A stretch of 47,447 bases of DNA from an actinobacterium SCGC AAA044-N04. Its GTDB lineage: Bacteria > Actinomycetota > Actinomycetes > Nanopelagicales > Nanopelagicaceae. Under the pieces are notes generated by a model. It searched no databases and was not told the DNA's origin. It saw only the letters and a list, made by a program, of their open reading frames with translations. Positions 8,951 through 17,562 of the stretch are shown in pieces. A program made the translations under genes and the position numbers. The stretch lies in the NCBI GenBank assembly GCA_000378885.1, contig KB900464.1, positions 7,018 through 54,464 of the forward strand. Direction: 5' to 3'. Within the stretch, counting starts at the first letter, position 1, and every line of letters begins with the position of its first letter.

Positions 8951-9835
8951 TCATTGATTTGTACCGATGAACTCCACCGCATCTGCAACTGAAGTGATCA
9001 ACTCTGCTGCACGTTCACTAATTAAGCGATGACATCCCTGGCTCATTACAGAGTTAATTGGGCCAGGAATTGCCATTACTGGGCGAAGTAGTTCTGCAGC
9101 ATCTCTGGCAGTGCGCAGTGAACCACTTTGAAAGGCTGCTTCAACCACCAACGTAGCTTTTGCTATTGCTGCAATTAAGCGATTTCGCACCAGGAACCTC
9201 GAAGGCATTGCACTTTCAGATGGCATAAGTTCACTAATCAGCGCACCATGTACACTCATCTCGTTAAAGAGTTTTTGATTAGATTTTGGATAAGCAACCT
9301 CTATACCTGTTGCTAATACTGCAATAGAGCGACCATTTGCTTGCACGGTTGCGCGGTGTGCATAGGAATCAATTCCATATGCTCCTCCACTAATAATCGC
9401 CCAGCCTAAATCTGAAAATGCGCGAGCAAATTCACTAGCAACCTGGGCTCCGTAATTTGTTGGTTTGCGTGAGCCAACAATGGCCAAGGTTGGCGTTTTC
9501 AGAGAAGTTGAATCGCCTTTAACAATTAATCCGATGGGTGGATTAGCAAGTTGGTTAACTCCAATCGGCCAGTGCTCATGTTCAGGAGTTAAGAACTGTG
9601 CTCCGGCTTTTTCTATCTCATAGAGAATTTGTCCTACTTCAGCAGTTCTAATGGAAGTGATGATTGACTTCACTTTTTCAGCCGGATAATCACCTGAGAG
9701 TATGGATTCCAAAGTTTTAAGTGGGCCTTTGTGCGATATCTCAGCGGTCCAAAAGAAATGACCAGGTTCAATGCTTGAAAAGAGAATGGCGCGAGCTTCA
9801 AAGGGAGTGAGAAATGCAGGAGTTTGTATGTACAT
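8951..9835 (-). CDS. dprA: DNA-processing protein DprA, without C-terminal winged-helix domain
   Basis: DprA loads RecA on incoming single-stranded DNA during natural transformation. The Rossmann core is complete: VGSRKPTNYG near residue 122, SGGAYGIDSYAHRA near 152, LATGIEVAYPKSN near 175, and the long LVVEAAFQSGSLRTARDAAE block near 232. At 294 residues it stops shortly after the Rossmann fold (VADAVEFIGTNQ), so the winged-helix/DML1 domain seen in many DprA proteins is absent. In most actinobacteria, yraN and a comM-like gene lie between rnhB and dprA. Here only 45 bases separate them. DprA is also found in bacteria not known to be competent, so its presence alone does not show transformation. 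Confidence 0.92.
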   Translation of the reverse strand: MYIQTPAFLTPFEARAILFSSIEPGHFFWTAEISHKGPLKTLESILSGDYPAEKVKSIITSIRTAEVGQILYEIEKAGAQFLTPEHEHWPIGVNQLANPPIGLIVKGDSTSLKTPTLAIVGSRKPTNYGAQVASEFARAFSDLGWAIISGGAYGIDSYAHRATVQANGRSIAVLATGIEVAYPKSNQKLFNEMSVHGALISELMPSESAMPSRFLVRNRLIAAIAKATLVVEAAFQSGSLRTARDAAELLRPVMAIPGPINSVMSQGCHRLISERAAELITSVADAVEFIGTNQ

Positions 9836-9880
9836 AAGGCGCCACGTTAAAAGGGCCAGGTGATAGAAACTTAGGTAAAG

Positions 9881-10492
9881 CTAGTGCTTGTGAATAAGTG
9901 CAGCTACATTAGAAAAAGATTGGCGATGTTGTGCACAAGGCCCGTGATCATTCAGGGCCTGCGTATGAGCTGCAGTGATGTAACCCTTGTGTCCGCCAAA
10001 TCCATAGAGCGGAAACTCTTTGTCCATTTCTCGCATAATGCGATCACGAGTCACCTTTGCTACTACCGATGCCGCGCTAATACTGACAACCACCTGGTCG
10101 CCTTTCCACACAGCTAAATTAGGAAAACCTAATCCCTCAATTGCATAGCCATCAGTTAATACATAAGCAGGGGTTATATCTAATCCATTAACCGCTCTAC
10201 GCATTCCATCCAGATTTGCGGCATGCACCCCACGTGCATCTATTTCCTCGGCTGGCACAATCACCACGCTAATGCTTGTAGCTATTGATTGAATAAGTTC
10301 AAAGACTTCTTCTCGCTTGCCTTCACTAATCTCTTTTGAATCTCGCACAGGTGCAAGCTCTGGTGCAAAGGGATCATTTAACACAACGGCTGCAATAACT
10401 AATGGACCAGCACATGCCCCGCGCCCTGCTTCATCAACGCCGGCAATAGGAGAAATTCCTGATTGAATGAGCAGCTGCTCAATAACCTTCAT
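9881..10492 (-). CDS. rnhB: Ribonuclease HII
   Basis: RNase HII nicks DNA at embedded ribonucleotides and removes RNA from RNA:DNA hybrids. The 203-residue protein has the signature GVDEAGRGACAGPLV at residues 18-32, with Asp20 and Glu21 as metal ligands. The next acidic ligand is in the ANLDGMRRA region, and the KVTRDRIMREMDKEFPLYGF block is near 150. It sits 6 bases downstream of lepB in the leftward ribosomal/secretion cluster and clearly shares its transcript. Confidence 0.96.
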   Translation of the reverse strand: MKVIEQLLIQSGISPIAGVDEAGRGACAGPLVIAAVVLNDPFAPELAPVRDSKEISEGKREEVFELIQSIATSISVVIVPAEEIDARGVHAANLDGMRRAVNGLDITPAYVLTDGYAIEGLGFPNLAVWKGDQVVVSISAASVVAKVTRDRIMREMDKEFPLYGFGGHKGYITAAHTQALNDHGPCAQHRQSFSNVAALIHKH

Positions 10493-10498
10493 AGAGAA

Positions 10499-11152
10499 CT
10501 ACTTTAAAACGTTAATTTGCGGAACATAAGTAATGTGCTTAAAGGGCCAAATAACGCCAACTACTCGGCCCGTAATGCGTGAGAGTGGAACAAAACCTTT
10601 ATTGATATCGTCTTGGTGATATCGGGAGTCGGCACTTGCTCCGCGGTGATCTCCCATAACCCATACTTTTCCCTTAGGCACAGTGACATCAAATTTCATT
10701 TCGCTGGGCTTATTTCCAGCAAAGATATAAGGCTCAGTAATTGCAGTGCCATTAACTGTTAACAGACCAGCCTTGTCACAGCAAACAACTCGGTCTCCCC
10801 CAACACCAATGACGCGCTTAACCAAGTACTGCTTTGCTGGGTTAGGTAAGACCCCGACTGCAACTAAGCCTGTTTTAACTTTTGCAACATACTTATTTGT
10901 TGAATAATCAACAATTTCTGGTAACCAGCCGGCAGGATCACGGAAAACAACAACATCACCACGGGCGATATTGCGCGAGAGAAATGGGACTTTGTTAACA
11001 GCGACTCGGTCTTTAACCTGCAGAGTGTTTTCCATTGAGCCCGAAGGAATATAGAAAAACTGAACTAAGAAAGTCTTTATAAGCAGGGAGACAACAAGTG
11101 CAACTACAACAAGGATTGGGAGCTCCCGAAGGAGGGAACCCTTACGACGCAT
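10499..11152 (-). CDS. lepB: Signal peptidase I
   Basis: This membrane-anchored serine protease removes signal peptides from exported proteins. It has one N-terminal transmembrane segment (residues about 10-30). The catalytic nucleophile is Ser39 in PSGSMENTL and the general base is Lys112 in VKRVIGVGGDRV. The downstream box MGDHRGASADSRYHQDD is family-typical. At 217 residues it is a normal gram-positive type. The gene follows rplS with an 8-base gap and precedes rnhB. Its clients in this window would include the Fn3, PKD, phosphoesterase-like and Lys/Ala-rich secreted proteins. Confidence 0.96.
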   Translation of the reverse strand: MRRKGSLLRELPILVVVALVVSLLIKTFLVQFFYIPSGSMENTLQVKDRVAVNKVPFLSRNIARGDVVVFRDPAGWLPEIVDYSTNKYVAKVKTGLVAVGVLPNPAKQYLVKRVIGVGGDRVVCCDKAGLLTVNGTAITEPYIFAGNKPSEMKFDVTVPKGKVWVMGDHRGASADSRYHQDDINKGFVPLSRITGRVVGVIWPFKHITYVPQINVLK

Positions 11153-11160
11153 TGAAGTGA

Positions 11161-11697
11161 TTATTCAGCAGTTGGTGATGCTTCTGATGTTGCTTCAGCA
11201 ACTGGTGCTTCCACAACTGCTTCAGCAACTGGAGCCTCTACAACTGCCTCAGCAACAGGCGCCTCAACAACTTCCTCAACAACAGGAGCTGCTGCAACTA
11301 CAGCTGCAATTGGTTCTGGTGTTGAAAGAATTCCATCACCGTAACCTTCAACGCCATCGCGCTTTTCGCGAATCTTTGCAGCCTTACCGCGTAGATCGCG
11401 TAGGTAGTAAAGCTTGGCGCGACGTACTTCGCCCTTCTTTACTAATTCAATCTTTTCAATAACTGGTGTGTGAACTGGGAATGTGCGCTCTACGCCAACA
11501 CCGTAAGAAACTTTACGGATTGTGAAAGTCTCGCGAACTCCATCACCTTGGCGACGGATAACGATTCCCTGGAAAACCTGAAGACGGCTCTTGCTACCTT
11601 CGATAACACGGACGTGAATCTTGAGCTCATCACCAGCACGAAACTGTGGGATGTCTTTGCGCAGCGATGCTGCATCTACGGAGTCAAGAATGTTCAT
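11161..11697 (-). CDS. rplS: Ribosomal protein L19 with repetitive acidic C-terminal tail
   Basis: Residues 1-115 are a normal L19 (start [19 protein letters not shown], then [21 protein letters not shown] and the [18 protein letters not shown] block), which sits at the 30S-50S interface. L19 is usually about 115 residues. This one has 178, with a tail of about 60 residues rich in Val, Ala, Glu and Pro built from nine-residue units VVEAPVAEA. The tail is likely unstructured, and its function is unknown. The usual partners trmD and rpsP are not upstream, where an inositol phosphatase family gene lies instead, so the promoter is probably in the 102-base gap 11698-11799. Confidence 0.96.
   Translation of the reverse strand: MNILDSVDAASLRKDIPQFRAGDELKIHVRVIEGSKSRLQVFQGIVIRRQGDGVRETFTIRKVSYGVGVERTFPVHTPVIEKIELVKKGEVRRAKLYYLRDLRGKAAKIREKRDGVEGYGDGILSTPEPIAAVVAAAPVVEEVVEAPVAEAVVEAPVAEAVVEAPVAEATSEASPTAE
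11191..11298 (-). repeat. Tandem 27-bp repeat inside rplS
   Basis: Four consecutive 27-bp units (beginning at 11191, 11218, 11245 and 11272 on the plus strand) encode the nine-residue repeat of the L19 tail. The first three are close copies and the last is degenerate. The repeats stay in frame, so copy-number changes would lengthen or shorten the tail without a frameshift. Confidence 0.85.
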
Positions 11698-11799
11698 GGA
11701 ATTCGTCCTTTTTTATCTTTATCTCTTAAGCACCGGCTTTGGCAGGTGCAGACTGCGTATCTTGCCACAGAAGGGGCCTTGAGCGTAAATCGGGTAAAT

Positions 11800-12570
11800 C
11801 TAGGCGGGAATCTCCCGCATGAGCCCAGCATGCAGGTGGGCACCGCCTGCCACCGTTAACTCCATCCCCCGCCATGAATGCGTGGTGACAACTGCCCCAG
11901 CTTCAGTGGCAATGAGAGCCCCAGCCGCTAAATCCCACTCCTTTAATCCAGTTTCGATGTAGCCATCCACCATTCCCGTTGCCACACAACACAGATCAGT
12001 TGCAGCAGCGCCCATTCGGCGAATGTCTCGAATCTTTGGAATCAATTGATTCACCAAATCTAATTGGTTAATTCGATCTTTGAGTTCATATGCAAAACCA
12101 GTTGCTATCAAAGCTCGGTTTAGTTCAATGGGTTCATTGCAGGAAATCAGTTGATTATTGAGGAAAGCACCACCACCACGGGTTGCATGCCATGTGGAAT
12201 CAATTGTGGGCGCATGCACCACACCTGCCACTGTTCCTTGAGAATCTTTAACGGCAATGCTGATGTTCCAGCCAGGTAGGCCATAGAAATAGTTAACAGT
12301 TCCATCTACTGGATCTATCACCCAGGTGTAACCGGATGTACTCACCCTCTCTGCGCCTTCTTCACCAATGATTCCATCATCTGGGCGGGCAGCAAGAATG
12401 GCGTTAACAATGAGCTTTTCACTTGCAATATCCATCTGTGTTGCAATATCAATTGCAGTTGATTTAGAAGTTAACTCCCAAGATGCTGGGCGATCAACAA
12501 GTAATTGGCCAGCTTGCTTGGCAATATCCAAAGCCAGCGCTAAGAGTTCATCATTAATGCTCACGTGCAC
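11800..12570 (-). CDS. Inositol monophosphatase family protein
   Basis: This is a 256-residue Mg-dependent phosphatase of the inositol monophosphatase/SuhB/HisN superfamily. Metal-binding motifs are GEEG (residues 69-72) and WVIDPVDGT (83-91), and the C-terminal block is WDLAAGALIATEAGAVVT. Family members hydrolyse inositol 1-phosphate, histidinol phosphate, PAP or sugar phosphates, and sequence alone does not separate these here. It lies upstream of rplS on the same strand and is divergent from an MFS gene. A HisN-like role is possible but there is no histidine context. Confidence 0.9.
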   Translation of the reverse strand: MHVSINDELLALALDIAKQAGQLLVDRPASWELTSKSTAIDIATQMDIASEKLIVNAILAARPDDGIIGEEGAERVSTSGYTWVIDPVDGTVNYFYGLPGWNISIAVKDSQGTVAGVVHAPTIDSTWHATRGGGAFLNNQLISCNEPIELNRALIATGFAYELKDRINQLDLVNQLIPKIRDIRRMGAAATDLCCVATGMVDGYIETGLKEWDLAAGALIATEAGAVVTTHSWRGMELTVAGGAHLHAGLMREIPA

Positions 12571-12598
12571 ATCCTAACCCTGTCATAGGATGTGTCAC

Positions 12599-13840
12599 AT
12601 GTTCTCGGCATATACAACCCTGTTTCGCACTCCGGGAGCGATGAAGTTTTCTATTTCAGGCCTTATAGGCCGAATGCCAGTTTCTATGGATTCATTGGCC
12701 CTGATTTTTATTGTTGTGGCAGTCAGTGATTCTTATGCATTAGCTGGAGCGCTAAGCGCAGTTGCATCCATAGTTATCTCTATCGCAAACCCATTTTGGT
12801 CAAGGCTTGCAGATCGCATCGGGCAACGAAAGATGTTGCTTCGAGTGGTACCGATGAAAATCATTGGCCTTTCACTCTTTATTGCACTGGTGATGAATGG
12901 AGCACCGGTCTGGAGCTGGTTTGTTTCCATCGTTGTGGCTGAACTTGCAGCAATCAACACAGGCGGATTAGTACGCCGCCGTTGGCTGCATGTCTTAAAC
13001 CCTGATAAATCATCTACGGCTGAAGATGAAACAGATAAGCATGTAGTCAATACCGCTTACTCCTATGAAGCTTTGATGGATGAAGTTGTCTTTATCGTTG
13101 GTCCAATTACTGCCACAGCTTGTGCAACTTCGATTGCTCCGGCTGCAGGTCTGATCGCTGGAATGATTTTGATGTCTATTGGTCTGCCACTCTTTGCAAT
13201 GCAACGGGCAACTGAGCCACCACCTTCCCCGGTCCGAATTAAAGATCCACATCCTCCAGTTATTGGAATACCAATCGTTCAGGCCATCGCACTTGCCACA
13301 ACTTTTACTGGCGGTTTCTTTGGAGCTATTTCAATTACTGTTGTTGGATTTGCAGAAAGCCAAGGGCAAAAATCCCATTCTGGATTACTGCTAGGTCTGT
13401 GGGCATCTGGCAGCGCAGTGATGGCCATTATTAATGGGCTCATAAAATGGAAAACACCATACGCTGGCCGTTTTCTAATCTTTTTAACTGCCCTGACTGC
13501 ACTATCGATTCCATTTATATTTGTGGATTCAATATTCTGGCTAGCCGTTGCGCTCTTCTTTAACGGCTTTGCCATCGCGCCACTGATTGTTAACGCCTAT
13601 GGCGCTGTGCAAGAAGTCGTGCCCAGTGAACAGATCACTGAATCTTTCACGTGGGTCGTTGCCGGCATGCCGCTAGGTGGTGCAATCTCTAGCGCCCTTG
13701 GCGGATGGATCATTGATACCTATGGGGCACAAAGCGCTTTCTGGGTGCCCTTGGGATTTATGTGTGCAGCTTTATTAGCCACACTGCCCTATTTTCGGGT
13801 TTACAAGGGGCTCATCCATTACTCTCTGAACCGTGACTGA
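12599..13840 (+). CDS. Major facilitator superfamily transporter
   Basis: This protein of about 413 residues has twelve predicted membrane segments. An MFS-type loop follows the second helix (SRLADRIGQRKMLLRVVPMK), as does the characteristic long central cytoplasmic loop. The GGAISSALGGWIIDTYGA segment near the end is also MFS-like. The start is uncertain: ATG 12599 and ATG 12590 are in frame, three codons apart. I prefer 12599 because nothing supports the extra residues, and the short 5' region suggests a leaderless or nearly leaderless message. Its 3' end overlaps sepH by 8 bases. The substrate is unknown. Confidence 0.87.
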   Translation: MFSAYTTLFRTPGAMKFSISGLIGRMPVSMDSLALIFIVVAVSDSYALAGALSAVASIVISIANPFWSRLADRIGQRKMLLRVVPMKIIGLSLFIALVMNGAPVWSWFVSIVVAELAAINTGGLVRRRWLHVLNPDKSSTAEDETDKHVVNTAYSYEALMDEVVFIVGPITATACATSIAPAAGLIAGMILMSIGLPLFAMQRATEPPPSPVRIKDPHPPVIGIPIVQAIALATTFTGGFFGAISITVVGFAESQGQKSHSGLLLGLWASGSAVMAIINGLIKWKTPYAGRFLIFLTALTALSIPFIFVDSIFWLAVALFFNGFAIAPLIVNAYGAVQEVVPSEQITESFTWVVAGMPLGGAISSALGGWIIDTYGAQSAFWVPLGFMCAALLATLPYFRVYKGLIHYSLNRD

Positions 13841-14609
13841 GCTTAGATTAAATGGCAAAAGTGAGGACGGTACTCACTTGTCCCTGCACGATAACGATGG
13901 CAATGAGTTCACTGTTCGCATCAGTGACACTTTGCGTGCCACAGTTAATCAACCTCGTCTTTCTGCAGTTCCAGAACAAGAAGCTGACACAATTTCTATC
14001 AAAGAGATTCAGCGTCGCTTGCGTGCTGGTGAGTTAGCTGAAGAGTTAGCACGCGAAAATAATATTCCGATTGAAAAAATCGAACGCTTCTCTGGTCCAA
14101 TCTTGCAAGAGCGCATCTACATCATTGATCAAGCTCAACAAGTATCTGTTCGCAAAGAAGGAAGCCGCGAACCAGTGAACTTATTAGGTGTTGTTGTTTC
14201 TCGCCTTGCTCCTCGCAATATCGATCTTTCAGATCTTTCGTGGAACACATGGCGCCATGAAGATTCAACGTGGACTGTTGAGCTACATTATCCAAACACC
14301 AGTGGTGTTGGAATTGCGCAATGGAACTTTGACACAACTCGTCGCACACTCACATCTATGGATGAAAACGCTCGTTGGATGATGGGCGATGAACCACCTG
14401 CGCGTCAGATGCCAACGCCCGGCCTTGTCTATTCAGATGCAAATCACCCTTCCTTGCGCGAAGAAATCACCCCTATGCCAGAAGTTCCACGCTTGGCAGT
14501 TATTCGTGAACTCCCAGATGATGAGGCTGCGCGCGATGGTGTTGTTGCACGAGCAAAGGTTCCAAGCTGGGATGAAATTATGTTCGGCATCAAACCTACT
14601 GAAGATTAG
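13833..14609 (+). CDS. sepH: SepH-like cell division protein (DUF3071)
   Basis: SepH is an actinobacterial protein that binds FtsZ and promotes Z-ring assembly. The 258-residue protein has the conserved N-terminal helix-turn-helix-containing DUF3071 domain (residues about 1-170), including SIKEIQRRLRAGELAEELA near 51 and FSGPILQERIYIIDQAQ near 87. It ends with the conserved tail KVPSWDEIMFGIKP. The start is GTG 13833, overlapping the MFS gene by 8 bases and so probably translated by coupling. It is shorter than Streptomyces SepH, the difference lying in the variable linker between the two conserved ends. Confidence 0.9.
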   Translation: MTELRLNGKSEDGTHLSLHDNDGNEFTVRISDTLRATVNQPRLSAVPEQEADTISIKEIQRRLRAGELAEELARENNIPIEKIERFSGPILQERIYIIDQAQQVSVRKEGSREPVNLLGVVVSRLAPRNIDLSDLSWNTWRHEDSTWTVELHYPNTSGVGIAQWNFDTTRRTLTSMDENARWMMGDEPPARQMPTPGLVYSDANHPSLREEITPMPEVPRLAVIRELPDDEAARDGVVARAKVPSWDEIMFGIKPTED

Positions 14610-14612
14610 TAA

Positions 14613-15725
14613 TTAACTAAGCGTTGTAGTTAGCAATCCAACTTCAGATTCAATCTCACTATCCCCGCCATGGTGTCCCACCATCGCACCTTCCTTTTCA
14701 GCGCGCTCTGGATCAAGTAAAACAACTCCGCTCTGGGCAATAGCAATGACTTCCCCCATGCGATCAAGTGCATCAGCACTAATTTCATCACCAAAGAGCT
14801 TAGTTGTAACTACTTCTTCGCGAGTCAGAACAGTTGCCTTTTCTCCCAAATATTCCTGCCATCTACTTGCTAATTCACTTCGTGCACTCACGCTGTCGTT
14901 ATCCGGTGAGAGATAAAGATGTCTTGCCCTTGGCTCTCCCCCAATAACGGCCACACCTTCTAATAAGGGATTATCTTGTCCAATAATTATTTTTTCACTT
15001 GCATTAACCATTCCGTGATCAGAAGTGAGCCAAATTCGGGTGCCATGTGGCATCTCTTTCATAAGGTTTGAAAACATTTGATCAATCATGGAAAGGGCCG
15101 CTAACCACTTCTCACTTCCAACACCATCACTATGACCAGCTGCATCTAAATCATTGACATAGAGATAAACAAAAGAAGGAGTCTTTTGTAGCGCTGCTTT
15201 AGTCTCTGCAATCAAATCTGCTGCAACATTTGCGCCTTTGTAGTTTGCTCCGCGAAAGACTGCTCGCGTGAAGCCGGAGTTCTCATAGCGCTTAGCTGCA
15301 ACGTGTGTGACATTAATGTTTTCAGCTACTGCGCGCTCAAACAACGTTGGCACGGGTTGCCAGTTCATAGGATCAACACGTTCATCCCATTTAAGAGCGT
15401 TGAGAATTCGACCACCACTTCGTGGAACTTGCACGGTGTAACCGAGCATTCCGTGCACGCCAGGCAACGTTCCAGTTGTTAGCGTTGCAAGTGATGTGGC
15501 AGTAGTAGATGGAAATGAAGTTTTTATCGTCGAGAACTTTGTGAGCCGGGCGATAGTTGGCATGGCATCTGCGTATTTTTCTATAACATCTGCGCCAAAG
15601 CCATCGATAAGAAATAGAAGTTCACGCCCACTGGGTGAAGGCCCAATCGCTAAAAGGTCTTCGGAAGTCGATAGCCCCAAGGATGTAAAGATCGATGGAG
15701 TTATCTGGGACAAATGCACGTTCAT
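14613..15725 (-). CDS. Alkaline phosphatase superfamily phosphodiesterase/nucleotide pyrophosphatase-like enzyme
   Basis: This 370-residue protein of the type I phosphodiesterase/nucleotide pyrophosphatase fold shows the metal and nucleophile motifs of the superfamily: LLFLIDGFGADV near residue 35, nucleophile Thr in FPSTTATSLATL near 75, YVNDLDAAGHSDG near 193 with Asp and His ligands, LTSDHGMV near 235, and a final VGHHGG near 350. No signal peptide is seen, so it probably acts in the cytoplasm. The gene is convergent with sepH (3-base gap) and divergent from psuG (31 bases). The substrate is not known. Confidence 0.87.
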   Translation of the reverse strand: MNVHLSQITPSIFTSLGLSTSEDLLAIGPSPSGRELLFLIDGFGADVIEKYADAMPTIARLTKFSTIKTSFPSTTATSLATLTTGTLPGVHGMLGYTVQVPRSGGRILNALKWDERVDPMNWQPVPTLFERAVAENINVTHVAAKRYENSGFTRAVFRGANYKGANVAADLIAETKAALQKTPSFVYLYVNDLDAAGHSDGVGSEKWLAALSMIDQMFSNLMKEMPHGTRIWLTSDHGMVNASEKIIIGQDNPLLEGVAVIGGEPRARHLYLSPDNDSVSARSELASRWQEYLGEKATVLTREEVVTTKLFGDEISADALDRMGEVIAIAQSGVVLLDPERAEKEGAMVGHHGGDSEIESEVGLLTTTLS

Positions 15726-15756
15726 ATCTTCTCATTACATCGGCTAAGGTTGTCCC

Positions 15757-16659
15757 ATGAAGAGTGCAATTAAGTATTCAACTGAGGTTTCTGCTGCAAT
15801 TGCAGCCGGAACACCCATCGTTGCACTCGAATCTACGATTATTAGCCATGGATTGCCACGCCCATCCAATCTTTTAGTTGCCCAAGAGTGCGAAAGCATT
15901 ATTCGAGCACGCGGGGCCGTCCCAGCCACAATCGCTCTCCTTGATGGCGTTGTTCATATCGGTCTTGAAGCAAGTGAACTCGACGCCATCGCTAATCGTG
16001 ATGACATTTCCAAAGCATCTAGTCGAGATTTAGCCATCATCATTGCTCAAGGCAAAAGCGCCGCAACTACTGTTGCAGCCACAGCTCACATCGCAGCAAT
16101 TGCTGGAATCAAAGTATTTGCAACCGGTGGTCTTGGCGGCGTTCATAGAGGTGCAAATGAATCATTCGATGAATCTGCTGACTTAACTGCGCTTTCACAG
16201 TTGGATATGACTGTTGTCTGTGCTGGAGTGAAATCAATTCTGGATGTTCATGCGACTTTAGAGCGCCTTGAAACCCTAGCCATTGGCATCGTTGGTTATA
16301 AGACCAACCGCTTTCCAGGTTTCTACTTAACTGATTCAGGCTTTGAAATCGAACACCGCGTTGATTCAGCCGAAGAGATCGCCGCAATCATTAAAGCCCG
16401 CAGCCAAGTTGCAACCTCTAACCATGCATTGATCGTTACTAACCCAGTTGAAAAGCAGATGGATAAGGCGCGCCATGATGAAATCTTGGCAACTGGTATG
16501 GCAAATGCTGCCCGTGATGGAATTGATGGAAAGTATGTAACACCATATCTACTTGAACATTTCCACACCGCCAGCAAAGGTGAATCACTTGCTATTAACA
16601 CTGAAATCATTAAATCTAACTGCGCACTAGCTGCAGATATAGCGATGGCGCTTAAATGA
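15757..16659 (+). CDS. psuG: Pseudouridine-5'-phosphate glycosidase
   Basis: PsuG cleaves the C-glycosidic bond of pseudouridine 5'-phosphate to uracil and ribose 5-phosphate. At 300 residues the protein is full length. It carries the family blocks VALESTIISHGLPRPSNL near residue 22, TGGLGGVHRGANESFDESAD near 125, and GYKTNRFPGFYLTDSG near 187. Its stop overlaps the start of psuK in an ATGA arrangement, so the two are translationally coupled. The pair would salvage pseudouridine from RNA turnover or from outside the cell. Confidence 0.95.
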   Translation: MKSAIKYSTEVSAAIAAGTPIVALESTIISHGLPRPSNLLVAQECESIIRARGAVPATIALLDGVVHIGLEASELDAIANRDDISKASSRDLAIIIAQGKSAATTVAATAHIAAIAGIKVFATGGLGGVHRGANESFDESADLTALSQLDMTVVCAGVKSILDVHATLERLETLAIGIVGYKTNRFPGFYLTDSGFEIEHRVDSAEEIAAIIKARSQVATSNHALIVTNPVEKQMDKARHDEILATGMANAARDGIDGKYVTPYLLEHFHTASKGESLAINTEIIKSNCALAADIAMALK

Positions 16660-17537
16660 AAAAGATTTTGTGTATTGGCGATCTAGCCCTGGATGTTATT
16701 TCCCAGCTCAAAGAGCCAATCAACTATGGCAATGACACTGCCAGCAGAATTTCTAGCCACCCAGGCGGACAAGCTGCAAATGTTTCAACCTGGATTACTC
16801 GCACCCACTCCAAAGCTCAGTTAGTAGCCCGCGTTGGCAATGATCCTGTTGGCTTTGCCCTTATCTCTGATTTAGATAAATACGGCGTGGAACACATGAA
16901 TTTGATGCACTCAGGGCGTCCAACTGGTGTTGTGGTTATTTTGGTTGATGCCAATGGTGAGCGAACAATGTTTCCAGATAATGGGGCAAATGCCGATCTT
17001 GAAGTAAGTGATTTGCCTCCACTAGATGATGTGGACGGTGTGTACTTGAGTGGTTATGCCCTACTAGATTTTCGCAGTCGCGACGCAGTTCTTTCTATGA
17101 TTGCAAAGATCAAAGCAGCTGGAAAGCCAATTTACTTTGATCCAACAACAACTGGAGCAATGAAGATTGTTTCCCGTGATGAAGTCTTATCCTGGGTCAA
17201 ATTGATGGATGGAATTCTTCTTAACTCTGAAGAAGCTCTCTATCTAGGTGATGCTAAAGATGTTGAAACGGCAGAAAAGAATCTAACTGCTTACACGCCA
17301 CTTGTTGTCATCAAATTAGGTTCTCGCGGCGCAATGGCTGTTCATGGCGACATCGTTGCAAAGGTGTCAGCCGTCACTACCAATGTGGTCGACACAACAG
17401 GTGCTGGAGATTCATTTGCTGCTGGATTTATTCCAAAGTGGCTAGAAACAAATGATTTACAGGCATCCCTTTCAGCCGGAACTGCATTGGCGGCAAAGTG
17501 TGTAGCAACTGTTGGGGCGCGCCCTCCCCTAGATTAA
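16656..17537 (+). CDS. psuK: Pseudouridine kinase (PfkB family)
   Basis: This 293-residue PfkB-family sugar kinase shows the N-terminal block GGQAANVSTWITR and the C-terminal ATP-site/catalytic signature DTTGAGDSFAAGF, in which the aspartate of GAGD is the base. PfkB kinases act on ribose, adenosine, fructose 1-phosphate and others. The assignment to pseudouridine comes from the 4-base ATGA overlap with psuG. It phosphorylates pseudouridine to the 5'-phosphate, the substrate of PsuG. The parC-type gene begins 25 bases downstream. Confidence 0.88.
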   Translation: MKKILCIGDLALDVISQLKEPINYGNDTASRISSHPGGQAANVSTWITRTHSKAQLVARVGNDPVGFALISDLDKYGVEHMNLMHSGRPTGVVVILVDANGERTMFPDNGANADLEVSDLPPLDDVDGVYLSGYALLDFRSRDAVLSMIAKIKAAGKPIYFDPTTTGAMKIVSRDEVLSWVKLMDGILLNSEEALYLGDAKDVETAEKNLTAYTPLVVIKLGSRGAMAVHGDIVAKVSAVTTNVVDTTGAGDSFAAGFIPKWLETNDLQASLSAGTALAAKCVATVGARPPLD

Positions 17538-17562
17538 GCAACTCTCTTGGCACAATGCTCCA

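Noticed and set aside
11191..11298. 27-bp repeats considered as a CRISPR array
   Set aside because: Units are directly tandem with no spacers and encode the L19 tail.
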